Counted from the first letter of the stretch, positions 9,413 through 24,109 are shown. The stretch is DNA of 64,000 nt from Adiantum capillus-veneris (GCA_014529385.2 CM043965.1:12787912-12851911); one strand, 5' to 3'. Numbers and translations are program-made. The notes: generated from the letters alone by a model not told the origin.

Positions 9413-10514
9413 TGCCATGCAGAGAGTAGACACCAAGGAAAAGATCAGGTTCTATTTCGAGTGCTTAGAGCAGGCTTTTGGTGGCCTTCCATTGTAAAAG
9501 ACGTGCATTACAGGTGCAAGACCTGACACGAGTGTTAGACTATAGGTGAAAGACAACTGGTAGCGGAGTCACACGGCACCATCATCGCACAAAGTGCCTT
9601 TGAGAAGTGGGGTCTGGATGCTATAGGCCCTCTCCCAAAGTCTACTAGTGGTAAGAAGTACGTGGTGGTAGCCATTGACTACCTTACAAGGTGGGCGAGG
9701 CCAAAGCTGTGAAAGAGTAAATGCTAATGTGGTGGCTCAGTTTGTGTTTGATAATATATGTTGCCATTTTGGTGTTCCATGGGTGTTAGCTTCTGATAGG
9801 GTTCAAGGGTTTAGAAGCAAGCTCATGAGCACATTAGTGAATAAGTTAAAGATTCAGCATAGTTTTTCCTCACCCTATCATCCCCAATGCAATGGTCTAG
9901 TCGAGAGTGCAAATGGTCAAATTGTCAAGATGTTAACAAAGTATGTGTACAAGCAGAAAGTTGAGTGGGAAGAAAATCTAGAGAAGTGTCTGTGGGCGTC
10001 TAGGACGTCCTATAAAGTGGCTACAAACTTTACTACATTCACGCTTGTCTATGGTAAGGAGGCTGTGTTGCCAGTGCATGCATAGCTAGGTGCTTTAAAG
10101 GGTATGTGGCATGTCAATGCCACCCAACAAGGAGTTCTACAGGATCGGATAGCCAGCTTGGAGGCTTTGCAGATGGATAGACAGGCAGCGGCAGACTACT
10201 ATGTGAAGCACAGGGAGAAGCGGGTTGCCAAATTCAATCAGAACCTGCCGGACAAGAAGATAGAGGAAGGAGACCTGGTGATGAAGTACGAGAGCTACCT
10301 GGATTTCACATTCCAGAAGAAGTTCAAGAAGAAGTGGACGAATCCGTATAAAGTGCGGAAGGCCTTTCCGAATGGGACGTATCAACTGATAAGAGCAAAT
10401 GGCAAGCTTCTTGGGAGCAGGGTAAATGGTGTGCGGCTCAACTTGTATTTCGAGAGGAATTTAGTGCCTGAAGTGCAGCAAATCATAGTCAAGGGGGGTG
10501 GGCAACCCACCTAA
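9413..10514 (+). pseudogene. gypsy integrase and C-terminal domain
   Basis: Around 9598-9710 the core reads FEKWGLDAIGPLPKSTSGKK and VVVAIDYLTRW, which holds the first catalytic Asp. The frame then shifts by one base. The next block (about 9718-10,085) has FDNICCHFGVPWVLASDRVQGF (second Asp; the usual N/G context is altered) and SPYHPQCNGLVESANGQI with the catalytic Glu. After a stop at 10,083 the C-terminal region (10,104-10,514) has EEGDLVMKY and a basic FQKKFKKKWTNPYKV segment typical of the gypsy GPY/F module. The zinc HHCC part (9413-9597) is badly decayed. Confidence 0.83.
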
Positions 10515-10602
10515 AGCATGCGGTGTGTGAAAGAAAGAAGATGAAGCTTTGTACATAGCATGTACATACAGTTATGGTTTTGTGAGTTCTTTCAATCATC
10601 AC

Positions 10603-11035
10603 ATTAGGAAAAATTTGGACTCACAAAGGGGCCTTATAAGAAGTTTGACTTCCTCTCTCATTTCCAAAATGGGCGTGCAGTAAAATTTTTGCAAATCAAC
10701 TCTAAACTTGGTGGAGATTTGCTTCAAACTCTTTCTATTGATATATAGCACGCCATGCGATTCTTCATATTTTGAAAGATTCTATTTTTTATTCTCTTGT
10801 GATGTGATAACTCCGTCTAGAATCTAGAGAATCAAAATAGAATCTTTTAAAATATGAGGAATCTCGTGGCATGTTATATATCAATAGAAATAGTTTTAAG
10901 AGTAGATTCTAACTGCCAAATCTCCGCCAAGTTTAGAGTTGATTTGCAAAAAATTTACCGCACGCCCGTTTTGGACATGAGAGAGGAAGTCAAACTTCTT
11001 ATAAGGCCCCTTTGTGAGTCCAAATTTTCCCTAAT
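10603..11035. mobile_element. 433-bp foldback element (long inverted repeats)
   Basis: The left end ATTAGGAAAAATTTGGACTC and the right end are near-perfect inverted copies. The two arms, each about 200 bp, pair almost throughout around a centre near 10,819. The outer 110 bp differ at only a handful of positions. There is no coding capacity. A TA could serve as the target duplication (TA next to GGAAA and CCCTA), as in Tc1/mariner MITEs, but a two-base match proves little. Transcription would give a long hairpin RNA. It sits just outside the gypsy coding end. Confidence 0.88.
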
Positions 11036-11349
11036 GGTTTGGTGTGCCAGTTTTAAAGTTTTGTACATATGCTTTTGGTTGAACATAAATGTTCGACAAG
11101 GGAGTTGGGCAATGATGGTGCATCTAAAGTTGGTCGAAGCTAGCATGTGGTCTATGCTTGTTAGTGCAACAATTCCTACTGTGGTTCATACATGCATCAC
11201 AAAAGCATGACAATGTTCTTGTGGAAATGGAAGTTGCATCCAGCCGGTTGTGAGTGCGTAAAGCATGCAAGGTGCGAGACTTCTCAACCGTGGCACAATT
11301 CCATTTAAACTCCCTATTTAAATCACCTACTTTGATCTCCTAAAACACA
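11036..11349. other. Unassigned non-coding spacer
   Basis: No gene, repeat pair or RNA is recognised. It could be remaining 3' untranslated or LTR sequence of the gypsy element, which cannot be tested because the left LTR is outside the window. Confidence 0.5.
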
Positions 11350-14037
11350 CAGGCACATCCCTTTATTTGAATGGATATGATGTTGCTGCCCCTTTTGATT
11401 GGTTGGTTTGGAAATAGGCAACCACATCTGTAGCACACTTTAAAGTGGCCCCATTAGGCTTCATTTGTTCACGTGTCAATGTTCTTTTAACAACTATGCA
11501 TGCACCATCATGCTCTCCCTTGCCATGTCCTGATCCAAAGAAGAACCATTTCATCTCCATTCCTGTCAGTCCAACATACCTTGCAACAAAATAGAAAGGC
11601 CTAGAAGCCTTAAACAGTGGGGCAGCACCATCTGACCAGACTGAGTGACATTTTAGAGTGACACCTTCTCTCTGTAGCCAGACACAATGCAGCATAAAAC
11701 AATGTTGCACAAACAATGTGTCATGCACTTTGTCATCTGATATGAAGAATTGGATTGTCTTGACTACTTCCCCTTCCCTACGGTACTATGTTATGTGCAC
11801 AAAAATGTAAACTTGACTAGAGTGCCAATGCATGGATTGAATCTCATTTTTCTCCTTGAATGCATAGTTTTTTGCAAAGTCTACAACCGACACAACCACA
11901 TTGTCAAGAAATCTAAGAATGCAATCCTTGAACTGTTGTGCTTTCCATCAAGAGATATAGTTACGTTCCATAAAAACCTTCAACTTGGTCTGTAAGAGTT
12001 GAAGAAACTCCCAGCACTGCATTTCTTTAGTCACTAGGTCTTTTCTCTGTTTTTAATCTTCATGCTTACCTGTTGCCTCCACATATGCAAACAATTTTAC
12101 CAAGATATTATTACCTGGGCTTTGTTTCTCTAAGCAGCATGTTTCCAGTTTATTCACACCACATTTCTTACATTCACCCATCAAAACTCTCACTGTTGTG
12201 TAATTAGCATCTATTTGCTTCAGGCATAGAACTGAATTCCACAGATATGTGACACCTTTGAAAGTTTTATAGAAAGCCATGCAGCCCAGCTAGTTTCATC
12301 ACCTCTGACGAAAATGCTACATGTACATCTGCATTGGGCTCCATGCAGCCTGAATGATTGAGATCGCATATGGTTAAATGTGTCCTTTAAAAATGACATA
12401 TGCACATGATACTGGCAGTAGCATGTGTATCTATATTTCCACCACCATACAAAAGATGGCTTCAGCATCTGAACCATTCTCATACCTATTTTGCAACCTG
12501 GATGCTTTTCTTTGAATCTGTAGAAGAGCTCAACCTGCAATTATGAGAGTTAGAAGGTGGTTATTACATTAGTTATGCTTATTAGTAAACAGGCCATGCA
12601 CGAAATCATACTATATGTAACCAGCACTTACATTATGCTAGCACTTAGAGTATGATAACTAGCACTTAGAGTATGCTAACTAGCATTGAAAGTATGCTAA
12701 GTAACACATTCAATAGGGTAATTGGTACATTCAGTATGCTAAGTAGCACATTCAGTTAGCTAATTTGTACATTCAGTGTGCTAATTAGCGCATTCAGTAT
12801 GCTAATTAGCACAAACAATGCTAACTAGCACAATTTTGCTAGCTAGCACCTAGAGTATGCTCACTAGCACAAAGTATGATAATTAGCACTCATAGTATGC
12901 TAGTAAGCACATACAGAGGCTAATTAGCATTACAGTATGCTAAGATGCACTTACTTTATGCTAACTATCACCTTGAGTACAAAGGGGACTTAAGCTTAGA
13001 ATATGCTAAATAGCACTTACAGTATGCTAAGATGCACTTACATTATACTAGTAAGCACTTATCAATTGCTAGCTAGCATTATAGTATGCTAAGATGCACT
13101 TACACTATGCTAACCAGAACCTTGAGTACAAAGGGGACTTAAACTTAGAATATGCTAATTTGCACTTATAATATGCGAATCAGCACCTACCATATGCTAG
13201 CTAACACTAACCATATGATAGCTAGCATTTATAATGTGCCTCCAGGTATGGCTTGTATACTAGTTAGCATTGCTAATATGATAAATAGCACACTCAGTAA
13301 GGTGATCAACATATTTAATATTTGAACTAGCATATACAATATAGCATGTTCTAGCTAGAATAAACCATAAACAACCACAATGTAAATAACAACCAGTATG
13401 CTAACTATAAAGTTTCACATTCTTTTTAATGTATTGGAATAATGATGTTTTGGTTAGATCAATTACCTGAGGTTCATCAAGGAGGTGTACATGGTGCTTT
13501 ATGTAATTTTTTCTCCCCATCCTCTTTTGACAAACATCTTTTCTATTGGGGGATACATGTGTTTCCTCCCTCAAAAATGTGTAAACTAGCTCTTTCAATT
13601 CATCTATGTTTGTGTTATGATGAGCATCTTCTTGACATGCCGCCAATGAAAAAATTACACCGTCAGCATTCGGTGTCACCCGCAGGTTAGCCTTGTACAT
13701 GGATCAACGTGGAATTTTAAGGAGTCTTGACACTTTTGACATATGCATGTTCTCCTTTGAATTCAACATCATGGACAATGTTGTATGCTTCAAATAAAAC
13801 TCCTCATTATAGCTTGACTACTTCACAAGCACCAAGGTGTTACAAACACTACACATGATCGCACTTTGAATAGTAGACTCTTCTGGACACATTGCTTGCA
13901 CGTCAGGATGATGAGATACTAGACTCCAAATTTCTTGCTTGTATTCTGTACTAATTCCTTGAGTCCTCCTCTTGAACAATGGCATAATCTCATATGAAAC
14001 TTTATTTTTCTTTTCCTCCTCAAAGGCAAGCTCTCAA
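11350..14037 (-). pseudogene. Pseudogene of a family with FAKNY, SDG and HGKG motifs (possible DDE-type transposase)
   Basis: Read on the minus strand, exon one (about 14,037-13,467) gives MPLFKRRTQGISTEYKQEIW and SPNRKDVCQKRMGRKNY. A clean CAG|GTAATT donor at 13,467/13,466 and a TTGCAG acceptor at 12,535 bound a 932-bp intron. Exon two starts VELFYRFKEKHPGCKIGMRM and has a Cys/His cluster (CYCQYHVHM). Downstream come VVVSVVDFAKNYAFKEKNE, then SVWSDGAAPLFKASRPFYF and FFFGSGHGKGEHDGA (about 11,500-11,650). I recall this motif order from uncharacterised plant and animal proteins. The spaced D, D and E/D residues suggest an RNase-H-fold nuclease, which is inference. Stops at several sites and frame changes mark it as dead. 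Confidence 0.62.
12600..13410. repeat. Degenerate ~21-bp minisatellite with a 149-bp higher-order period
   Basis: The array is built from imperfect copies of AGTATGCTAACTAGCACTTAC. It lies inside the intron of the minus-strand pseudogene. A segment with ACCTTGAGTACAAAGGGGAC occurs twice, and its flanking CATTA(C/T)AGTATGCTAAGATG starts at 12,928 and 13,077. That is a 149-bp period, about seven basic units. It shows local duplication above the basic unit. Confidence 0.85.
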
Positions 14038-14367
14038 ACCTGAACCTCCTTATCTTCTCTCATTGTTTCCTCTTTCTTTGTTTCTCATAATCCCTAATGA
14101 CAGTAGAAGTTGGGTCCTCCAAGTTCGGACTCATGGTTTGTAAAGGATCCCTTCTGCTACCTTCATCTGATTTTGTTGAATGCACAAGTAAACCTAGCAG
14201 ATCAGATTGCAAGGTATTGTTAGCCATAACTATATGAGATGGGGAAGAAGTGGGCTACACGGAGAGAATGCAAGGCAAAGGGAGAGGGTGAGACTGTTTG
14301 AGAGAGAGATAAAAAAAGAGAGCTTGGATTACATAGAGCATGCAGAACGTCGGGAGAGCAAGAGGGA

Positions 14368-14404
<37 letters not shown>

Positions 14405-14601
14405 AGAGAGAGGTAGAGAGAGAGAGGTCATCCACTACATCATGACTTTGGGATCTTAAAAAGATGCCACCTTTGAATTTGGTGCCAAACAAATTTAACA
14501 TTAATCTTGGCTCTCGAATGTATGATAGCAAGCACTACTAGCTAGCATTGTCTGGGACAACATTTTTTGTGCACATTAACAGGCTTCTACCCTACCACAT
14601 G
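14038..14601. other. Non-coding spacer with microsatellite
   Basis: Contains a (CA)n tract at 14,369-14,402 and short GA runs nearby. Apparent open frames through these tracts are low-complexity artefacts. Nothing else is seen. Confidence 0.6.
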
Positions 14602-15628
14602 TAGGGTGATATCATTTAATGAGCGGAAATAAGCGAGCGAGGGATATAAGTGAGCGAGGAACATGGAAAGAATAAACCACATCGATCAAATTTTAAGGTT
14701 GTTAACTCCTACTAGTGACCCTTGTGTGAAAATTTTTGCTTATACATAGCCCCCATAGGAGAACATATGTTCCTTGAATCAGGTATCTCTACAAGTACGC
14801 AATACAAAAAATGGTTACATCATTTTCCTTGGCATCCATAGTAATGTATTAACATAGGTTTGTTTCTAATTGGCCAAAAATATAGAAGTTCTACATTCAC
14901 ACAATAGTCTATTATAGCCCTTGAAGGTTCGACGTGAAAATGGTTAGTGGTATTGTAGCCATATGAAACTTCTAGGACAAAGAGTGTCTCAATTTAACTT
15001 TCAACCAAGACCGACTTGAACTAGCCATTTTACAGATTGATAAAAATAAAATATAATTTGTAAGAATTTGGTCTTAAATGCTATATACATTGAAGGAGGC
15101 TTTCTCTTTATATTTTTCTCAAAGATAATTTATGCTTGGATATTGTCACTTTTCCTTCATCAACCCTTCATTGTTTATTAATCAAAGTAAGAGAGGAGTG
15201 CATGCAAATCATGAGTGATGTTATTGTGTGTATAAAATTTATTAATTTCACTAACTATATAAGATTTATATATGGACTCTAGATGCATTGTTAAGTTTCA
15301 TTAAGTGTGCTGGAAGAACCCATGGATCAATTTGGGCATGGACTTTTTGTATTTCTTTGAATTATGCTATAAAATATTTCAGCCCTCTCCTTTTGGGTGG
15401 TATTGCCAAAAAAAGATTCGTTATTTTATGTGAGCCTTATTAAATAGCAAATTCCAAAAGCAAGTTGGTCAAAGTTTACCTGTCCAAGTGCTACATAGTT
15501 TATCTCTTTTGCTCTCAAAGCCAATTTTCAAAGTGAAGGTTTTTTTAATCAAGGTAGATAGAGTTTCAAAACACAAGGTGAGAAGAGTTAAGAAAAGGGA
15601 AACACCAAGAAAGTGTTGAAACAGTAAG

Positions 15629-15696
<68 letters not shown>

Positions 15697-16557
15697 AAAC
15701 ATATAGTAATTAGGTATGATTTTTGACTACAAAACCATGCAAAACCCTCTAATATACATTGCAATGAATGGAGATCATGCAGAGGGATATACTAAGACCA
15801 TGGTATATGAGAGGTTCCTTGAAAACATGCTTGTCCTTGAACGTGGCCCTTAGTTTTCACATTGATTTCTGATAGCCTTAATGGTAGATATGTAACAAGT
15901 TTCACGGCCACAATATGGAACCAATTGGGAAAGAAATAAACTAATGTAAAGAAGCCAATAAAAATCCAATTTATCCTTTGAAAGTGCCTTATCAAATATG
16001 CAAGCAACTCCTCTTGAAGATTACCCTCATGACACGTCTTTGATGACAATGCAAGGGCCTAGTTGTAGGGTCAATCAGGAGGAGGCACACATTGATAGAT
16101 TTGTGACTTTCATTTAGTCACTTAATGTTATTCAAGCAATTACTATTTATAGCAGCAAGCAATCACAACCTATATCCGACCCATAGCCAAGGGCCTTGAT
16201 TACAATGGCCTATAGTAAAAACAATTAATAAAAATAAGAGAAGCCCACCTAATTTGTAATGAGAGTACACTACCTGATAAGTTTTAGTAAACATATTGGT
16301 AATGTGGTGGAGGGTCCATGGACCACATTAACATCATAAAATCTAGTCCATATAAAAATGGCATCCTAATATAACTACTTCATGGTTGTATTTCTTTGAA
16401 CAAAAAATTTGCTCCTATTGTTTTGAAGAGTAGAGAACTAAAATGAATTATGTGCCAACTCAATGTGTATTTGGACCCTACAGTGCTATGATTCTTGTTT
16501 TCTATTGTTGCTTGCTTTTTGCTGCTCGCCCCTCGCTCGACAAATGATAGCACCCCG
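14602..16557. mobile_element. Candidate hAT-like non-autonomous element, ~1.96 kb
   Basis: The left end TAGGGTGATATCATTTAATG and the inverted right end CGGGGTGCTATCATTTGTCG match at about 18 of 24 positions. Both are followed by GAGCG/GCGAGC subterminal motifs. A 5-bp direct repeat ACATG abuts each end (14,597-14,601 and 16,558-16,562), although ACATGT is itself a palindrome. Terminal (T/C)(A/G)GGGTG resembles hAT ends, but hAT usually makes 8-bp duplications. No transposase is seen inside, only AT-rich sequence and a (GA)n tract. Confidence 0.42.
15632..15694. repeat. (GA)n microsatellite, 63 bp
   Basis: Uninterrupted GA dinucleotide run inside the candidate hAT-like element. Confidence 0.97.
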
Positions 16558-18391
16558 ACATGTATATGGTAACAATTTTTTTGAGATAAAGTGACTAAAT
16601 TTGAAGACTTTTACACTAAATTACTAGAAAATTCTCTAAATTTTTAAGTTTTCTTGAGCGGGTGGGATTATACTAAACCACGATTGTTTTGAGCACGGTT
16701 TCACATGATTCTTGTGCACATTGTATCATGATGTACCTAGTGTCTTCATCATCTCATGCTGGACACTCCTTGTAGGGGGGTATAGATCCATTGACTCTTT
16801 ATGGAATTAATGGGAGTTAGTTACACTAGGGATGTAACTATATGTACCAACATGCTTTACAAAAGATTGAGGGTAACCTTTGCCACCATGGGTGTGAGTC
16901 TAGTTACTTGCCACTATAATTAGGTCCATAGATTTGTCTCTTGTTTCCTAGAGAGGCTGGCACACCCTTGCCCTCTGAAACACTCACCATAATAATCCAT
17001 ACTAGTTTGAAGGGCTAAAACCAGTGCTTGCAAGACAGCGGGGACAAAAAAAAATTTAATGTAAAAAGGATCAAGAACAACATGCTAGTTTTTGAAACAA
17101 CAACCTTAAGTTCTACGTATACTATGTTGATACAATATGTTGGATACTCAAAGTTAAAAATGAGTACACAAAATTCTTGAGCTGACTTCAAAGGAATCAC
17201 TCATAAGTAAGTGCAATGCTCATGTTAGCTATTTGTGGGAAACCAAGAGGAGGAGGCTGCAAAGTCATTAAATGTGTGCACGATCTGTGCACGAGATTGA
17301 CAAAGCCCATGATTCCCAAGAGGAATGTTCTTAGAGATCATTTGTGGAATGTCTCATGTTCCATGCCATTATCATCCAATTTACGATTTTCTTGAATTAT
17401 TTTGTTGGATTTTTGATAGAACTTGTCATGTAATGGATGCAATAAATATGACTACACTGCCCCTTGTATAGTCTTCATGACCATATCTTGATCAAGATCA
17501 ATAAGAAGAAATTTGGACTCTATTATTTTTGTTGTTGTTAAGTTTGTTAGTAACCTAAATTACATTTGTAAAATTTAAGTGTAAATTGCTTCTTGCTTTG
17601 GCTATTTTGTACTTAAAAAGCTATAATAGAGCAGTGTCCAATCTCTAAATGATACCTTTAAGGAATAAACCTTGGGATAATTCCCACCATTCCATTGTGC
17701 CATCAAAGAATTAACATATATTGATATTATTGTGCTGCTTGATTACATATAAAGGAGAGTTTCCTTGTGTTAGTACTTGATTCCTTCTTAGAGAGAAAGA
17801 GAAAGAAAGGTTGAGAGAGATATCTACAACCTGGTCTAACGGTAGTGTAGTGTCTTACAAGTTGGTGCATTTTAAGAGGATTGAGATTTGGAATATAGAA
17901 AGATAAAATGAATTAGAAGCTTTAATGAACGAGTTCTACCAAACATCGAGAAAACTTATCTGAGCAAGCTTAGTTCCGAGCAAAGTTCTTAAGTGAGTTG
18001 CTCAAGTATATGTATACTTATTTTCTAGAGAGAGATGAGAGAGAGAGAGAGAGATCTTTCTCTAAACCCAGACAATAAATGTCAGCGCCATTGCTCCCCA
18101 AAAGCATGGTTATACAAATCTAGTCATCATTATACACGTCACCATTGCTAGCAAAAATATATAATCGAGAAAATGTCAAGAAGGCCATAATTTGTTTGCA
18201 ACAAACTTCAGTCTCTTTTGAGCTTGTTTCTGCTCAAGAGAAGGTGGTAAGGAGATCTTGCTAGCTAGATGAGGGAAAGGGTTGCATTGTATTGACAACG
18301 CATTGTTTTGCAAATGATAGGGACTTGCCAAACCAAGAGATACCATGTCCATCCACCAGGAAGAGTGCTAATAAGTGAGAGAAGATGCTTA

Positions 18392-18395
<4 letters not shown>
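16558..18395. other. AT-rich non-coding region
   Basis: No coding, RNA or repeat feature is recognised beyond short GA runs (17,790-17,820 and 18,031-18,053). Open frames are short and have no recognisable motifs. Confidence 0.55.
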
Positions 18396-18434
<39 letters not shown>

Positions 18435-18706
18435 TTATAAAAGAAAAAGAGAAACACTATCACTATCAATAGGGCAATAAGAAACTTGTTTTCAGCATAT
18501 ACAAAAGTCTTTACAACAAAACGTCAAGCCTGGAGAATCTCCAACAAAAAGCCTTTGCACTTTGAGGGACCAAAGATGACAATATCTACTTCAATCTTTC
18601 CCTTATCCTTCTTCAATTTCTCTTCACCTTGCGCATTCTCCCACTTCAGTCTTAGCCCTCATGAAAACCAAGCCAATGCATGAACACAACCAAACTACTT
18701 CGCAGG

Positions 18707-18800
<94 letters not shown>
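18396..18800. repeat. (CT)n microsatellites
   Basis: There are two CT runs, a short one at 18,396-18,427 and a 92-bp one at 18,709-18,800. The sequence between them has no recognised content. Confidence 0.95.
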
Positions 18801-18802
<2 letters not shown>

Positions 18803-19222
18803 AGAAAAAAAAATCTCTGAAAGAGTTCTTGCCTCTTAAAGTTTTCAGAGTTCTCTAGGCCAGTTCACGTGAAGGTAGGGTGGAAACCAATTGAGAACTT
18901 TTTTACTTTCCATGAGATGTTTTTTTTTTTAAAGGACGTAATTTGGTTGGCAACCAGTTGCGACCCTGCTCCTAGGCGCAATGGTGGAGCAGCAGGCTGG
19001 GAACCACCAACAATGACAAGCAAAGTGAAACTTGTGATATATTTTTTTACGCCCTCACAAAATTTAAATCACACAATTGCTTGCAGTTCTCACGGGAGCG
19101 TAACATGGTTGGTTGTCAGTTGCACACAAATGGACAACCATTGAAGCCAATGTTCAGGAAAAGTGTACCTCAACATAGAGTCGAGTCCCGCTAGAAATTT
19201 ATAACTTTAGCAAAAGCAATCC

Positions 19223-20569
19223 TTAACACTAGAATGGTAACAAGAGACTTTTATGTCCTTGGACACTTTTGTGTCCTATTAAGTGACCATTTTGCTTGAA
19301 TTATTTGAAGAGTATGGAAATGAATTTCTAGGTGCTATATATCCACAAATTTGCCTTATGAGCTGAAAAAAACTTGACATTTTTTTGGAGTATCGATTTC
19401 ATCATTAATCTATCTCTTGCACAACATTTTTGAACCTAAACTGTGTGAAAAAACGGGTCCTATTTTTTATTTTATTTTTATTTTTTGCAACTATACCACT
19501 CTAAACTTCATGATTGTGAGGTTTAGATTGCTAGAGGATAAGCCTTCATAGTTCTCAACATGTTTTGATGCTTGTAGGGAGAGGTAAGTGTTAAAATTGA
19601 AAGTTATGACCAACTTACAAGAATTGCATAATCCTGTTTTAATTGGGCCAAAATTAGCCCTTTTATGATTTTTTTGGTAGCTTTCTTGATATCCAAATTC
19701 AATTTTGATTGTGTAAGTGTAATGTATAACATAAATCTAATCTTCCTTGAGTTTTGGGGGACCTAATACGCTATATAGCATAGTATATGATGATGGTTGA
19801 GTTTTTTGATTGCTGAAGAATACGAGACATTTTAGAGTAGCAATTATAACTTTCTCGATATTGCTAGTTTCTTAGGACAATGGTGTGTATTTTGTAGGTA
19901 GTGACCATATCTAATCATAAACTAAAACTTGGCTAGATATTGAGTAGTTTCTATGGGTTTCTAAAGGTCATAATGCTAAACCTAGTTTTTTCATGTTTGC
20001 TGTATTTAGCACTTTATCATTGCCCCCAAGGTTCCACTTAGTAAGATATCCATATCCTTTTGACATGCTCCATGTCTCCTTTTGCATCCAAAGGTCCAAA
20101 GGAAACTAAGAAAACATGTATATAGTATCTGTATTGAGCGTGACTATAGAAACTTTGATGATAGGTCCGCAGAATGGCAAAAATGCAACTTTTTTGTACC
20201 TATTTTTTTTGCCCAAAAAAATTTACTGAGGTAAAAGCAACAATATATTTTGATCACCAACCCATTGAAGTTAACGGGGCATTTTATCTCATGTCCTACA
20301 AAAATCTCCACTCTTATTTTTATGCAGTCAACCGTAAGAAATTGCTGTTTTGGAAAAAATGCAATGGTCCATCAACTTGGGAGGCTTGTAGTGACCAAGG
20401 GATGAGAAATCTTACAAGTTTCTCAATTTTTCCATATATATTAGTCCTTGCACTATAAGCTCATGAAAGGATTTTTCAAAATGAGTGGATCTACTATGGT
20501 TTTGGAATTTTTTTCCAAAACCCTGAAAGGACATTTTTATGTCCTGTTAGGTTACCATTCTAGTGTTAA
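19223..20569. mobile_element. 1347-bp TIR element with 10-bp target duplication
   Basis: The ends are exact inverted copies of TTAACACTAGAATGGTAAC. A perfect 10-bp direct repeat AAAGCAATCC flanks them (19,213-19,222 and 20,570-20,579). Each end is followed by a small hairpin, GGACACTTTTGTGTCC on the left and GGACATTTTTATGTCC on the right. A 10-bp duplication points to the Mutator-like group. The terminal TTAACACTAGAA instead resembles a piggyBac end in a TTAA site, and CACTAG recalls CACTA elements. No transposase is recognised inside, so it is non-autonomous. Confidence 0.82.
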
Positions 20570-20579
20570 AAAGCAATCC

Positions 20580-21642
<1,063 letters not shown>

Positions 21643-21854
21643 ATCATTGTCTGTCCTTGAATTTCGAGATAGGGCAGCCCAGATTGGCAAGCTTCTTCTT
21701 TCACAACAAGCAATTAGTATTTACACACAATTATAACGTAGGCCAGCAATGCACCTCGCCAGACCTCCGCTTCCACATGGTGCAGCTTGTGCTTGCCTTG
21801 TCTTTCAGGCCAACAACAAAGAACCTCATTCCTATCTGCATCGATGTGGAGGTC

Positions 21855-22065
<211 letters not shown>

Positions 22066-22259
22066 GTGCAGTGTGTTAGGAGTAAGGAGGGGCGGCCTCC
22101 ACAACGTTCATGTGTGTGCCTGCTTGTTCGTCGTCCATCTATGAGGCTCGTCATGGCCAACATGTGTCACGTAAGTCGGCGCACCATCCGTGCTTTGGAA
22201 GCCAACGATTGGATCTAACGCTACCGCCACAGGGACCCAGCACCTCTAGAAATCCCCTT

Positions 22260-22568
22260 CTCTCCACAACTGTGTCGTCAGAGTTTACTAATAAGGTATC
22301 TCCTCATTTTCGTGAGTTTCTTGCTAAGGAACTTGGGAAATACAACTCTCTTTTAGATGCCCATGGATGAATAGCAGAGGTTTGCGCAAAGGTGATGCAT
22401 AATTATGTGTCAACATATTTTGGTGGGATTGACGTGAAGCCTATCGAAGACCTGAAAAGAGCTCTCATAGAGGAAGGTCTTCCTCATCAACAAGCCTTGC
22501 TTTGCTCAATTTGGTGGCTGCAAGTGAATCTTAGGAGGGATTGGGAACAATATTGCGCAACTCAATGA
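22260..22568 (+). pseudogene. Unrecognised coding-like stretch
   Basis: About 100 codons read smoothly with only one stop (TGA at about 22,368): TVSSEFTNKVSPHFREFLAK, then after the stop IAEVCAKVMHNYVSTYFGG and a helical DLKRALIEEGLPHQQALL. Composition looks protein-like, with mixed charged and hydrophobic residues and no low complexity, unlike the surroundings. I cannot assign a family. It may be a decayed exon of a host gene or transposon. Confidence 0.3.
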
Positions 22569-22686
22569 TAAGTGTAGTGTAGTTTGGGTCTTTTGGAGTC
22601 TCGCAAAGCTTATGTACTTTCTTGTTTTTCATTTTGAGCCATGGAAACTTCCTTTTTTGAATGACATGAGATTGAACTTAGAGCCG

Positions 22687-24109
<1,423 letters not shown>

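Larger units (their letters stand above)
1..10514 (+). mobile_element. Ty3/gypsy retrotransposon, Tat-like, decayed and interrupted
   Basis: The domain order on the plus strand is gag, CCHC zinc knuckle, aspartic protease, reverse transcriptase, RNase H, a second RNase H, integrase and a basic C-terminal region. A second RNase H between the first and the integrase is the hallmark of the plant Tat lineage of Ty3/gypsy elements. The left LTR lies outside the window. A purine run at about 10,491-10,500 after the last codons could be the polypurine tract, but no 3' LTR can be proved without its partner. The reading frame is broken by several stops and frameshifts, by a copia element at 2371-7576 and by a MITE at 8133-8381. 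It is therefore an old element and the host of two later insertions. Confidence 0.88.

Noticed and set aside
16561-16577. 17-nt match (inverted) between ACATGTATATGGTAACA and the start of the copia LTR
   Set aside because: Too short to claim a second LTR, and the similarity stops at once. It may be chance or a remnant; no partner or primer site was found.
18661-18858. Poly-(Ser-Leu) and poly-(Glu-Arg) open frames across CT/GA runs here and at 15.6, 21.5-22.2, 22.7, 37.3 and 62.1 kb
   Set aside because: They are frame-open only because dinucleotide repeats lack stops in most frames. No flanking protein signal.
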